From positions 248,001 through 312,000 of the forward strand of contig NZ_BCNY01000013.1 of assembly GCF_001602375.1 (NCBI RefSeq): 64,000 nucleotides of DNA. Reading direction: 5' to 3'. A program made the position numbers and the translations under genes. The notes under the pieces were generated by a model. The model was not told where the DNA came from. It saw nothing but the letters and a program-made list of their open reading frames with translations, and searched no databases. Source of the stretch: Methanoculleus horonobensis. Lineage in GTDB: Archaea > Halobacteriota > Methanomicrobia > Methanomicrobiales > Methanoculleaceae. Positions 25,934-34,068 of the stretch are shown here, in pieces (position 1 is the first letter of the stretch; each line of letters opens with the position of its first letter).

Positions 25934-26613
25934 TGGCGGCGACCCTCACCGAGGATCTCATTCAGATCTACGACGCCCTCTTCGCGGCGTTCGGCCACCA
26001 GCACTGGTGGCCCGCAAAGACGCCGTTCGAGACGATGGTCGGCGCGATCCTCACCCAGAACGTCTCCTGGACGAACGCGGCGCAGGCCATCGCAAACCTC
26101 GAAGACGCCGGGATGCTCGACCCCCATCTCCTCGCCGCGGCCGATGCCGCCGATATTGCTCCCCTGATCGTCCCTTCCCGGTACTACAACCAGAAGGCGG
26201 AGCGGATCCGGGAGTTTTCCCGAGTCTATGTCAGGGAGTTTCGCGCCGACCCGGCGGCGATGGCGGCCATGGAGACCGGCGAACTCCGCGAGCGGCTGCT
26301 CGCCCTCCGCGGTTTCGGGAAGGAGACAACGGACACCATCCTGCTGTATGTCTGCGAAAAGCCGGTCTTCGTCGTCGATGCCTATACCCGGCGGATATTC
26401 TCGCGCTACGGCTTCCTCCCCGAAGGGGCGTCCTACGACCTGACGCAACGGCTCTTTGCCGAGAACCTCGAGCCGGACGCGGAACTCTTCAACGACTACC
26501 ACGCCCAGATCGTGCGCCTGGGGAATACTATCTGCAAAAGATCGCCGCTCTGCGACCGCTGTCCCATCCGGGAGGTTCACGGGACGCTCCGGTGCGCCGT
26601 GGGGCGGGGGTGA
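25933..26613 (+). CDS. Endonuclease III-like HhH-GPD DNA glycosylase
   Basis: A base-excision repair glycosylase, 226 aa. The helix-hairpin-helix LLALRGFGKETTDTILLYV is followed by the catalytic-loop aspartate in FVVDAYTRRIFSRYGF. A C-terminal four-cysteine iron-sulfur site reads ICKRSPLCDRCPI...LRC. The layout resembles archaeal Nth/MIG-type glycosylases; the exact lesion is not decidable. The ATG at 25933 overlaps the nadE stop as TGATG, so translation is coupled; an in-frame GTG at 25924 is less likely. Confidence 0.87.
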   Translation: MAATLTEDLIQIYDALFAAFGHQHWWPAKTPFETMVGAILTQNVSWTNAAQAIANLEDAGMLDPHLLAAADAADIAPLIVPSRYYNQKAERIREFSRVYVREFRADPAAMAAMETGELRERLLALRGFGKETTDTILLYVCEKPVFVVDAYTRRIFSRYGFLPEGASYDLTQRLFAENLEPDAELFNDYHAQIVRLGNTICKRSPLCDRCPIREVHGTLRCAVGRG

Positions 26614-26756
26614 AGGGTGTTAGGCCTTCTGTGGCGCGAAGGGAAGGGAGACGCGTATCACAGACTCTGCTGAAACCCTTTTTCGCTCTTCCCCTACCCC
26701 GACGGGGTTGATGCTGGGCCCGGCAGTCCCTAGGATCAGCCTTTTTCCTCGAACAT
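26614..26756. other. Gap before repeat element B
   Basis: No gene or obvious regulatory site. A short CTTTTTCCTC T-rich run near 26741 could end the nadE-glycosylase transcript. Confidence 0.3.
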
Positions 26757-27192
26757 CCCCATGCAGTGGACCGTGGTTGCCTGCGCACCTTCGCACCTTC
26801 GGTGCGAGGTGGGGCTGACGGGGAGTGCGATGGGCGGAACGCCCGGAGCTCGAGCACCCGGAGGGTGCGGAGTGCGAGCGAAGCGAGCTTGAGCACCGAT
26901 AGGTGCGAAGGGGGCGTGCCCCCTCCCCTGTCTCCACCTTATGTAGCAATATCTGAAAATCCCACCCCGCCCGGCCTTCGGCCTCCTCACCCGCACCTGT
27001 GGTGCCTCAACTCCGCTCCTAACGGAGCGTCGTTCCCCGCCCCAAGGGCGGGGGCAGTCATGGCGATAAGCGACGTTCCGAAGCGCGACGGTTCGTAAGA
27101 ACCGGAGCGTGAGCACCGAAGGTGCGAAGGAACGGAGCTGGAGCACCGTTAGGTGCGATACCCGGTGGAAAGCCGTGCTCTTGGATTGCAAT
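26757..27192. mobile_element. Repeat element B
   Basis: About 436 bp sharing its core with elements A and C: a GGGGCTGACGGGGAGTGCGA left part, CCCCTCCCCTGTCTCC, a GGCC-TTC-GGCC stem, a CGCACC/GGTGC stem, a CGCCCC-AA-GGGCGG stem and GGCGATAAGCGACGTTCC. Its right end (GCGATACCCGGTGGAAAGCC...TTGCAATC) matches the right end of A and, inverted, the left end of C. Its left end (ATGCAGTGGACCGTGG, 26761) matches, inverted, the right end of C. Between the ends are linker-hairpin units with stems CACC/GGTG and GGTTC/GAACC. No transposase. Confidence 0.65.
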
Positions 27193-27346
27193 CATCCGGG
27201 GTAAACAGGTAGGGATTCAGTAAAGCCATGTCGCACAGATCTCGCGGCTTCACACGAACTTGCAGAGCGTGGATGGTGATACGGTTCACGCAAAATGAGC
27301 GGGGGCTCTCCCGGGCCACCAGCGCCGGGAGAAGATCAATGCCCGC
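27193..27346. other. Gap between element B and the small basic-protein gene
   Basis: About 150 bases with no gene. A CTCCCGGGCCACCAGCGCCGGGAG imperfect hairpin (about 27307-27330) lies just downstream of the minus-strand stop at 27347 and may act as its terminator. Confidence 0.3.
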
Positions 27347-27526
27347 TCACTTCTTCCGGTAGATGTTCAGCCCGATCTTGATATCCTCGTGCCCCGGCAC
27401 CGAGACGTTGCCCTCGGTCGAGGCGATCGTGATCGACTTTCCGCTTTTGGACACCCCGAACTCCTTTGCGAGATCCACCCGTATGGTGAGGACGCTGCCC
27501 TCGACCGTCATATCGACGTTCTTCAT
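27347..27526 (-). CDS. Small beta-rich conserved-looking protein
   Basis: A 59-aa protein of alternating beta strands (MKNVDMTVEGSVLTIRVDL, KSGKSITIASTEGNVSVPG) ending in a basic KLNIYRKK-like tail. The spacing of strands resembles small archaeal proteins seen beside DNA-repair genes, but I cannot name the family. The ATG at 27526 is chosen over further upstream codons because those run into the recQ leader. It is transcribed away from recQ, with a 107-base divergent gap. Confidence 0.6.
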   Translation of the reverse strand: MKNVDMTVEGSVLTIRVDLAKEFGVSKSGKSITIASTEGNVSVPGHEDIKIGLNIYRKK

Positions 27527-27633
27527 GCGTATCAGTGTGCGTCTCCGGGGAATATGCACATCGGTGCGGAGAAACAACAAACACTATCCCACCCCCCGCC
27601 CAACCGTACCAGCACATCGGGTATCGTGGCGCA

Positions 27634-29451
27634 ATGGATGCGAAATACAGTGTTCTGGAGAAATATTTCGGTTACACGTCGTTCCTCCCCCACCAGGAAG
27701 AGATCGTCGACGCCGTCCTCGCCGGGCGCGACGTCCTCGCCGTCATGGCGACCGGAGGCGGCAAATCCCTCTGCTACCAGCTCCCCGCCCTCGTCTTCGG
27801 CGGGCTTACGGTCGTCGTCTCGCCGCTCATCGCCCTGATGAAGGATCAGGTCGACGGTCTCCGGGCAAACGGCATCCCGGCGGCGACGATCAACAGCTCG
27901 CTCGGGTATGGGGAGCAGAAGATCGTCGAGCGGGTGATCCTCGAAGGCCGCATCCGGATCCTCTACGTCTCGCCGGAACGGGCAGTGCAGCCGTTCTTCC
28001 TCTCGCTCATCGCAAAAGCGGACGTCCGGCTCATCGCCATCGATGAGGCGCACTGCATCTCCATGTGGGGCCACAACTTCCGCCCCGAATACCGCCGGCT
28101 TCGGGTGCTCAAAGAGCGGTTCCCCACCGTCCCCGTCATCGCCCTGACCGCGACCGCCATCCCCGCCGTCCAGAACGACATCGCGGTCGAGCTCGCTCTC
28201 TCGAACCCTGCCCGGTTCGTCGGGAGTTTCAACCGCAAAAACCTCACCTACCGGGTGGTGCCGAAGGCACGCTACTTCCCGAGGCTGGTCGCCTACCTGA
28301 ATGAACACAAAAACGACGCCGGCATCATCTACTGCTTCTCCCAGAAAGCAACGGTGGAACTCGCGAAGAAACTGCAGGATAAAGGGTTCTCGGCGCTCCC
28401 CTACCACGCCGGCCTCCCCGACGCCGTCCGCGCGGAGCACCAGGAGGCCTTCTCCCGCGGCGACGTTGCGATCATCTGCGCCACCGTCGCCTTCGGCATG
28501 GGCATCGACAAACCGGACGTCCGGTTCGTCATCCACACCGACCTCCCGAAGGATATCGAGTCCTACTACCAGGAGACCGGCAGAGCAGGGAGGGACGGGG
28601 AGCCGGGCGACTGCATCCTCTACTACTCCCGTGGCGACTACGGCACGATCCGCTACATCATCGAGAAGGAGGGCGCCGATGCGACACAGAAGGACGTCGC
28701 CTACCGTAAAGTGGGGGCGATGCTCGACTACTGCGAGACTCCCGGATGCCGGAGGAAGTTCCTGCTCGCCTACTTCGGCGAGTCCTACCCGGAGGAGCGG
28801 TGCGGCGCATGCGACCGCTGCGAGACGCCGGTGAAGGTATTCGACGGGACGGAGGTGGCGGCGGCGGTCATCGCGTGCATCCGCGAGACAGGGGAACGGT
28901 TCGGCGCTTCCTACATCGCCGACGTCCTCGCCGGCTCGAAGAGCGCGAGGGTTCGCGAGAACGGGCACGACCGGCTTTCTGCCTACGGCTCCGGCAGGGG
29001 CTACACCCGCGACCAGTGGCTCCTCTTCATCCAGGAGATGGTCGGGAAGGGGTTCGTCGCGTCGACCGGCGGCCGGTACCCCGTCCTCGTTTCAAACGAC
29101 CGGAGCCGGGCGGTGCTCGCGGGGAAGAACCCGGTGCCGCTCGCAGAGCCGCGTCCGGAGGGCGTCGTCGCGCCGGAAACCGGGGAGAAGGACTACGACG
29201 AACCCCTCTTCCTCCGGCTCCGCCGGCTCCGGAAAGTCGTTGCCGACCTCGATCACGTGCCGCCGTTCGTCGTCTTCCACGACCGGAGCCTCAAGGAGAT
29301 GGCAACGTACTACCCGACCACCGGCGTTGCCCTCCTCGAGATCTACGGCGTCAGCGAGGCGAAACTGAAGCGTTACGGCAGGAAGTTCCTCGACGCCATC
29401 GATAAGCACTGCGCCGAACACGGGATCGGGCCGGAGCAGCGGAGAGGGTGA
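27634..29451 (+). CDS. recQ: RecQ-family ATP-dependent DNA helicase
   Basis: A 3'-5' DNA helicase, 605 aa, near the usual RecQ length. Walker A MATGGGKSLCYQLPAL (about residue 38), DEAH box IDEAHCISMWGHNFRPEY, and motifs V/VI VAFGMGIDKPDVRFVIH and YYQETGRAGRDGEP are intact. The RecQ zinc site (CGACDRCETP) and winged-helix domain follow, and an HRDC domain lies at about 515-600 (LFLRLRRLRKVVADLD...LLEIYGVSEAKLKRYG). The ATG at 27634 is the first that matches family N-termini. Acts in recombinational repair. Confidence 0.95.
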   Translation: MDAKYSVLEKYFGYTSFLPHQEEIVDAVLAGRDVLAVMATGGGKSLCYQLPALVFGGLTVVVSPLIALMKDQVDGLRANGIPAATINSSLGYGEQKIVERVILEGRIRILYVSPERAVQPFFLSLIAKADVRLIAIDEAHCISMWGHNFRPEYRRLRVLKERFPTVPVIALTATAIPAVQNDIAVELALSNPARFVGSFNRKNLTYRVVPKARYFPRLVAYLNEHKNDAGIIYCFSQKATVELAKKLQDKGFSALPYHAGLPDAVRAEHQEAFSRGDVAIICATVAFGMGIDKPDVRFVIHTDLPKDIESYYQETGRAGRDGEPGDCILYYSRGDYGTIRYIIEKEGADATQKDVAYRKVGAMLDYCETPGCRRKFLLAYFGESYPEERCGACDRCETPVKVFDGTEVAAAVIACIRETGERFGASYIADVLAGSKSARVRENGHDRLSAYGSGRGYTRDQWLLFIQEMVGKGFVASTGGRYPVLVSNDRSRAVLAGKNPVPLAEPRPEGVVAPETGEKDYDEPLFLRLRRLRKVVADLDHVPPFVVFHDRSLKEMATYYPTTGVALLEIYGVSEAKLKRYGRKFLDAIDKHCAEHGIGPEQRRG

Positions 29452-29517
29452 CCCCCCCTCCCCAAACACCCCAAATCCATCCTCAACTCGATGTATTAAT
29501 GAACGAGGAGCGCCAAT

Positions 29518-30504
29518 ATGCCAGGTACAAGGCATATGCGGCTCATTTCATGGAACATAGATCTCTTCCGCTCCGGCCTTAAGAGCGTGGAGAAGAAAGT
29601 CGAAGCGGTCTGTCGGCACTCGCCTGATATCGTCGCTTTCCAGGAGGTGACGGATCGGGCGCTGCCGCTCTTCCGGGAAGAACTGGAGAAGTTTGGACTG
29701 CTCCACTCCATCGACAGCCTTGCGCTGGTGGAGATCGCGCGGGTGGCCTATATGGCCGAACGACTGAACGACCTTCGCGCACGGGGCGCGAACGATCCCT
29801 TCCAGTTCGCGTATAACGTCTCCCGGCTCTCGGAACAGTACTATCCTCCCGGCGAAGCAAAGAGCTGCGGATGCCTGATCGCGAGCAGGTACCCCCTCAC
29901 GCCGTTAAACCCGCTCGACTTCGATATCCCGTGGAAACAGCGGGTGGTCTCTGCCGTCGTCAGCGCACCGGCGGGCGAGTTCGAGGTTCACAACGCCCAT
30001 GTGCCGACGGCGATCGGCACCCGGAGGAACGAGATCGTCAAGGCCGAGACGCTGGTCGGGATCTACCGGCACCTCGCCGTTCAGTCGGAGCGACCGCGGA
30101 TCCTCTGCGGCGATCTCCATATCCCGGAGGCGGAGCTCCCCGACGGAACGATCGTTCCCTTCTACCGCGACATCATACCGGACAGAAATTACAACACCAC
30201 GATCTCCGAGAGTGACGAGTACCTCGGCCGCCCGAGGAAGTGGTGGTACAACGCCGAGATGAACGTCCTCCCCGGTCTCGCGGAGTACGACCTCCCCGAC
30301 GTCTTCCGGAGGCTGCACGGCTACCAGGCGAGGGAGTACAGCTGGTGCCCCGACCGCGGGCCCGAGGACGTCCCGAAGTGCAAACGCTACGACCACATCT
30401 TCGCGTCCGTGCGCCTCAACCCGACGGCGTGCTGGTATCTCCACGACCTCCGGGGGCAGGGGTTGAGCGACCACTCCGCCGTCGTGATGGACTTCGAACC
30501 GTGA
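29518..30504 (+). CDS. Endonuclease/exonuclease/phosphatase (EEP) family protein
   Basis: A 328-aa metal-dependent phosphodiesterase of the EEP/DNase I fold. Motifs in order: RLISWNIDLFRSG near 7-19, IVAFQEVTDRALP (metal-binding Glu), VHNAHVPTAIGTRRNEIVKA, LCGDLHIPEAELPDG (catalytic Asp with the usual Asn replaced by His), YDHIFAS and LSDHSAVVMDF (catalytic Asp-His). The GDLH in place of GDxN is worth noting. The ATG at 29518 has a GAGGAG site 8-9 bases upstream. It could be an AP endonuclease-like or general phosphodiesterase; it follows recQ by 66 bases. Confidence 0.82.
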   Translation: MPGTRHMRLISWNIDLFRSGLKSVEKKVEAVCRHSPDIVAFQEVTDRALPLFREELEKFGLLHSIDSLALVEIARVAYMAERLNDLRARGANDPFQFAYNVSRLSEQYYPPGEAKSCGCLIASRYPLTPLNPLDFDIPWKQRVVSAVVSAPAGEFEVHNAHVPTAIGTRRNEIVKAETLVGIYRHLAVQSERPRILCGDLHIPEAELPDGTIVPFYRDIIPDRNYNTTISESDEYLGRPRKWWYNAEMNVLPGLAEYDLPDVFRRLHGYQAREYSWCPDRGPEDVPKCKRYDHIFASVRLNPTACWYLHDLRGQGLSDHSAVVMDFEP

Positions 30505-30597
30505 GCGGGGGCGGCCGTCTACGGCACAGCCCCGGCCCGCATCGCACCTCACCGTAAGCCCTTCCAGCTTCACTGCAACCCCCGTTTTCGATAGGGC

Positions 30598-30609
30598 CTT
30601 TTTTAAACC
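30598..30609 (+). promoter_or_regulatory. TATA box upstream of the FMN-binding protein gene
   Basis: CTTTTTTAAACC, about 32-43 bases before the ATG at 30641. Transcription would start near 30630, leaving a short leader that still contains GGTGA. Confidence 0.5.
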
Positions 30610-30640
30610 TGCAGTCGAGAGATTATACCGGTGAAAATCG

Positions 30641-31045
30641 ATGGTTGCACTTACTGAAGAGATGAAGACGGCGTTTCGCACGATGAAGGCCTTCCCGGTC
30701 GCCACGGCCTCGAAGGACGGCTGGCCGAACGTGGTGCCGATCGGGTTCGTCGAACTCGCCGACGACGAGACGATCTGGATCGCGGACAACTTCATGAAGA
30801 AGACGCTCGCCAACGTCCTGGAGAACCCAAAGATCTCCATCTACGTCTGGGGCCCCGAGACGAAGGGCTGCTTCCAGGTCAAGGGCGACGTCGAGATTCG
30901 GTCGAGCGGCCCGGAGTTCGAGAAGATGCAGTTCACCGTCCACTCGAAGATGGCGAAGGCCCCGGCAAAGACCCTCTTCATCGTGAAGATCCGCGAGATC
31001 TACGAGTGCTCCCCCGGGCCGAAGGCCGGGGAGAAGATCCTTTAA
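30641..31045 (+). CDS. Pyridoxamine 5'-phosphate oxidase-like FMN-binding protein
   Basis: A 134-aa split-barrel flavoprotein. Typical patterns: FPVATASKDGWPNVVPIGF near 20, DETIWIADNFMKKTLANVL near 47, and ISIYVWGPETKGCFQVKGDVE near 68. The family includes flavin-dependent reductases and F420-type proteins; the substrate is unknown. The ATG at 30641 carries GGTGA 6 bases upstream. A T8 run directly follows the stop. It is the last gene before the large repeat element C. Confidence 0.85.
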   Translation: MVALTEEMKTAFRTMKAFPVATASKDGWPNVVPIGFVELADDETIWIADNFMKKTLANVLENPKISIYVWGPETKGCFQVKGDVEIRSSGPEFEKMQFTVHSKMAKAPAKTLFIVKIREIYECSPGPKAGEKIL

Positions 31046-31046
31046 C

Positions 31047-31054
31047 TTTTTTTT
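31047..31054 (+). terminator. Oligo-T terminator
   Basis: Eight consecutive T start one base after the TAA stop of the FMN-binding protein gene, a typical intrinsic archaeal terminator. Confidence 0.6.
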
Positions 31055-31120
31055 GGAATCCTGCCGGGATCTGCTACGGGCAATATCCACGGCCTTCTCC
31101 CAGGTTCTCTTGCGCCGCAG

Positions 31121-31942
31121 GTGGCAATCCATACACAGCTTTCCGTTGGCTATCGCCACTGGGGGAGGCGGCTCGCGGGGAGTGCGACGGTTCGTAGAAC
31201 CGGAGCTCGAGCACCGGAGGTGCGAGGTGCGATGTTCCGACAGGAACGGAGCACGAGAAGGCCGAAGGCCTTTGAGGTGCGAGCGAAGCGAGCTTGAGCA
31301 CCGGAGGTGCGAGGTGCGATGTTCCGACAGGAACGGAGCACGAGAAGGCCGAAGGCCTTTGAGGTGCGAGCGAAGCGAGCTTGAGCACCGGAGGTGCGAG
31401 GTGCGATGTTCCGACAGGAACGGAGCACGAGAAGGCCGAAGGCCTTTGAGGTGCGAGCGAAGCGAGCTTGAGCACCGGAGGTGCGAGGTGCGATGTTCCG
31501 ACAGGAACGGAGCACGAGAAGGCCGAAGGCCTTTGAGGTGCGAGCGAAGCGAGCTTGAGCACCGGAGGTGCGAGGTGCGATGTTCCGACAGGAACGGAGC
31601 ACGAGAAGGCCGAAGGCCTTTGAGGTGCGAGCGAAGCGAGCTTGAGCACCGGAGGTGCGAGGGGGGGAGCATTCCCCCTCCCCTGTCTCTCCCTCATAAG
31701 ACTATATCTGTAACCCCCACCGCCCGCGCTTCGCGCTCCTCACTCGCACCTTCGGTGCTCAAACTCCTTCCCCAAAGGGGAAGTCGTTCCGCCCCCGGAG
31801 GGGGGCGGGGGCAGTGCATGGCGATAAGCGACGTTCCGGCAGGAACGACTGCCGCAGGACAGGAGTTTGAGAAGCCATCAGGCTTCGAGGAACGGAGCTC
31901 GAGCGCCGGAGGTGCGCAGTCCCCACGGTCCACTGCACGGGA
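31121..31942. mobile_element. Repeat element C (with internal tandem array)
   Basis: About 822 bp, the largest of the three related elements. Its left end (GTGGCAATCC...GCTTTCCGTTGGCTATCGCC) is an inverted copy of the right end of B, and its right end (CCCCACGGTCCACTGCACGG) is an inverted copy of the left end of B. Between them are a five-copy tandem array (31202-31661) and the shared core at 31662-31840: CCCCTCCCCTGTCTC, a GCGCTTCGCGC stem, GCACC/GGTGC, CCCC/GGGG stems and GGCAGTGCATGGCGATAAGC. No transposase gene is present. Confidence 0.65.
31202..31661. repeat. Tandem array, 5 x 87 bp
   Basis: Units begin with GTTCCGACAGGAACGGAGC at 31234, 31321, 31408, 31495 and 31582, exactly 87 bases apart and apparently identical. 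Each carries three clear hairpins (GTTCC-GACA-GGAAC, AAGGCC-GAA-GGCCTT, GCACC-GGA-GGTGC) and a short AAGC-GA-GCTT. Because 87 is a multiple of three, long open frames appear on both strands, but they encode only the repeat. Confidence 0.9.
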
Positions 31943-32103
31943 CTTTTCACGAACCCAAACGGTTCTGTCGATCGCCCACATAGGCTAGGATCACCAACCA
32001 TCTCCCATACGTTCGCGCACCGCCTCACAGAGGGGACTGCCTTCCCGGTTCTAAACTATTTTCCCACACCGCCGCCAACGCTTCCTCAGGATTTGATGAA
32101 AAA
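31943..32103. other. Gap between element C and the flavoprotein gene
   Basis: No gene. A TATA-like TTCTAAACTATTTTC near 32048-32062 could be the flavoprotein promoter. Confidence 0.3.
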
Positions 32104-32778
32104 ATGAAGATTGCCGCAGTTGTGGGAAGCCCGCGGGGAGTGCAGAGCAGAACGAGAAAACTTGTGAACTTCGTGCTCGCCGGGGCTAAAGAAGCCGGTG
32201 CCGAGATCGATATTATCGACCGCGCCGATCTGCAGATCGTCGCCTGCACCGGCTGCGAGAGTTGCAACCTGGATGGGACGTGCGTCTTTGGCGACGACTT
32301 CCCCGCCGCGTACGACCGGATGCGGGATGCCGACGGGCTGGTCTTCGCCTCGCCGGTCTATGTCGACAACGTCAGCGGGCAGATGAAGGTCTTCATCGAC
32401 CGGCTGGCGGACGCGATGCGCTACCAGAAGTTCGCCGGCAAGTACGGCTGCAGCGTCGCGACCACCGGGATCTCGGGAGGCGACGCGGTCGTCGGCTACC
32501 TGAACCACGCGCTCAACTACCTCGGGGTGACGACGGTCGGGGGGATGAGTGTCGCACTCGATGACGACCCGGAGGCGCTCGACCGGGCTGAACCGGCGGC
32601 ACGCGATCTCGGGCGGCAACTCGTCCTCGCCGTCAGGGACCGGCCGCGCTATCCCGAGCAGGAGGTCGGGATGGCGGAAAATCGGGCGTACTTCGCCGGG
32701 ATAGTCCGGGCGAACCGGGACTGGCGGCCGGACGAGTACGAGCGATGGGTACGGGAGGGCTGGATCGGGGAGGAATAA
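32104..32778 (+). CDS. Iron-sulfur flavoprotein (NADPH-dependent FMN reductase family)
   Basis: A 224-aa flavodoxin-fold protein beginning MKIAAVVGSPRGVQSRTRKL (FMN phosphate loop). It has the compact cysteine motif CTGCESCNLDGTC near residue 57, matching the CX2CX2CX4-7C cluster of archaeal iron-sulfur flavoproteins (Isf). ADGLVFASPVYVDNVSGQMK near 78 is also typical. Such proteins carry FMN and a 4Fe-4S cluster and pass electrons from ferredoxin in methanogens, possibly in oxygen detoxification. It is followed by a tRNA gene on the other strand. Confidence 0.82.
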   Translation: MKIAAVVGSPRGVQSRTRKLVNFVLAGAKEAGAEIDIIDRADLQIVACTGCESCNLDGTCVFGDDFPAAYDRMRDADGLVFASPVYVDNVSGQMKVFIDRLADAMRYQKFAGKYGCSVATTGISGGDAVVGYLNHALNYLGVTTVGGMSVALDDDPEALDRAEPAARDLGRQLVLAVRDRPRYPEQEVGMAENRAYFAGIVRANRDWRPDEYERWVREGWIGEE

Positions 32779-32830
32779 TGTAACCGGCGAGGCTTCGCCG
32801 TAAAAGAGCAGATCCGTTCTTAACTGAATA

Positions 32831-32915
32831 CGCCGGGAGGGAGATTTGAACTCCCGAGGTGCCAGGCACCAGTGGCTTTCAAGGCCACCGCCTTCCCGGA
32901 CTAGACTATCCCGGC
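32831..32915 (-). tRNA. tRNA-Ser (UGA)
   Basis: On the minus strand an 85-base cloverleaf: acceptor GCCGGGA/TCCCGGC, anticodon arm GTGGC-CTTGAAA-GCCAC giving anticodon UGA, a long variable arm (TGGTGCCTGGCACC) as expected for serine, and the T-arm GGGAGTTCAAATCTCCC. Discriminator base G. CCA is not encoded. Confidence 0.96.
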
Positions 32916-32954
32916 TCGCCTTAACCTATAGGTCACCGGACAAAAAAAGGTTGT

Positions 32955-34040
32955 TCATCCCCTGCGCGCGAAGACAACGGCAAGAAGCGCGAGGAGTGCG
33001 AGAGCAGCCGGGAGCGGTGCGGCCTGTGCAGGGGTGGGGGTCGCGTCTCCGAAGAGACCGGGCGCGGTCTGGCTCACCCGAACCGAGTCGGCGTTCGAGG
33101 CCGAGACCTGCACCGTGCCGCTGTCGGTGTAACTCTTAGGGTAGACCTTGACGTAGACCGGGCCACCCCGTGCGGCTACCTCCACGGATTCGGGATCGAG
33201 CATGCCCGTCTCGTCCACTTTATGGAGATTATTGTCCTCATCGATGTACTCGATCACCCAGTTGATACCGGCCGAGGTCACGATCTTCACGGTGCCGCTT
33301 CTGGTGTCGACCTCGAAGTAGGCCGGGGCGGCCTGGGTAGCGGGGGAACTCGCGGATATCATCGCCTCAGTCGGCATCGGCCCGGGTGTCCCGGCTACGA
33401 CGAATACGGCGTCGCCGATGTAGCCTTTGGTATCGGAGAAAGTGACCTCGTACGAACCTCCTTCGGAGACGGGCACCTCAACGGAGAATGCTCCGTTCTT
33501 GTCGGTCGCGACAAACTTCGGCCCGTAGACGGTAAAGCCGACTCGTTCGACCCGGACCTGTACTCCTGCGTCACCGAGATCCGCGATCGAACCCCGGAGG
33601 TCGAGCGTGCCGTCGAAGTCCTGGTTGCTTGGAGAGTCGATCTTGAGCGTCCCTGACCGGTCGACCAGGTTGACGATCTGCTGTTTCTTCGAACTGCTCC
33701 CGAAGGTGGAGAGCGTGGGATCGACGATCTCGATCGAGTACTGCCCCGGTTCGAGGCCGTCCGTCTCGAACGACGTGGAGAACGACCCGTCATCCTGAAC
33801 GACGATCGTCTTGCGGGCAATCTCGTGCTTCATGTACTGGGCACGGTATAGTATAACCTCCGTGCTGAACCCGGGATTGACCGTCGGTTTGGGAAGTCCC
33901 TCCACGGTCGTGGTGCCGGTGATCTCGAGTGTATCGCCGACATTCACCGTCTGCGGGGCACTGAATGAGATATATGCGGCCGATGCCGTACCGACGAGCA
34001 TCATCGCGGCGATGATCGTCAGCCATGCGATCCTTTTCAT
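32955..34040 (-). CDS. S-layer-like surface protein
   Basis: A 361-aa exported protein. Signal peptide MKRIAWLTIIAAMMLVGTASA (cleavage after about residue 21). Three or so beta-sandwich domains follow (AYISFSAPQTVNVGDTLEIT...; TLKIDSPSNQDFDGTLDLRG; TVQVSASNADSVRVSQ). A Thr/Pro/Ala linker leads to a C-terminal hydrophobic anchor (PLPAALALLALLAVVFARRG). It resembles the Methanoculleus-type S-layer glycoprotein family. ATG at 34040 is used because the signal peptide starts there. Likely a wall component or adhesin. Confidence 0.8.
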   Translation of the reverse strand: MKRIAWLTIIAAMMLVGTASAAYISFSAPQTVNVGDTLEITGTTTVEGLPKPTVNPGFSTEVILYRAQYMKHEIARKTIVVQDDGSFSTSFETDGLEPGQYSIEIVDPTLSTFGSSSKKQQIVNLVDRSGTLKIDSPSNQDFDGTLDLRGSIADLGDAGVQVRVERVGFTVYGPKFVATDKNGAFSVEVPVSEGGSYEVTFSDTKGYIGDAVFVVAGTPGPMPTEAMISASSPATQAAPAYFEVDTRSGTVKIVTSAGINWVIEYIDEDNNLHKVDETGMLDPESVEVAARGGPVYVKVYPKSYTDSGTVQVSASNADSVRVSQTAPGLFGDATPTPAQAAPLPAALALLALLAVVFARRG

Positions 34041-34068
34041 ATCATAACATCCTCGAATATGAGGTATA

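Noticed and set aside
31202-31661. CRISPR array
   Set aside because: Regular units, but there are no unique spacers between them; the entire 87-bp period is identical and contains several palindromes. No cas gene is nearby. The same reasoning applies to the 58-bp array.
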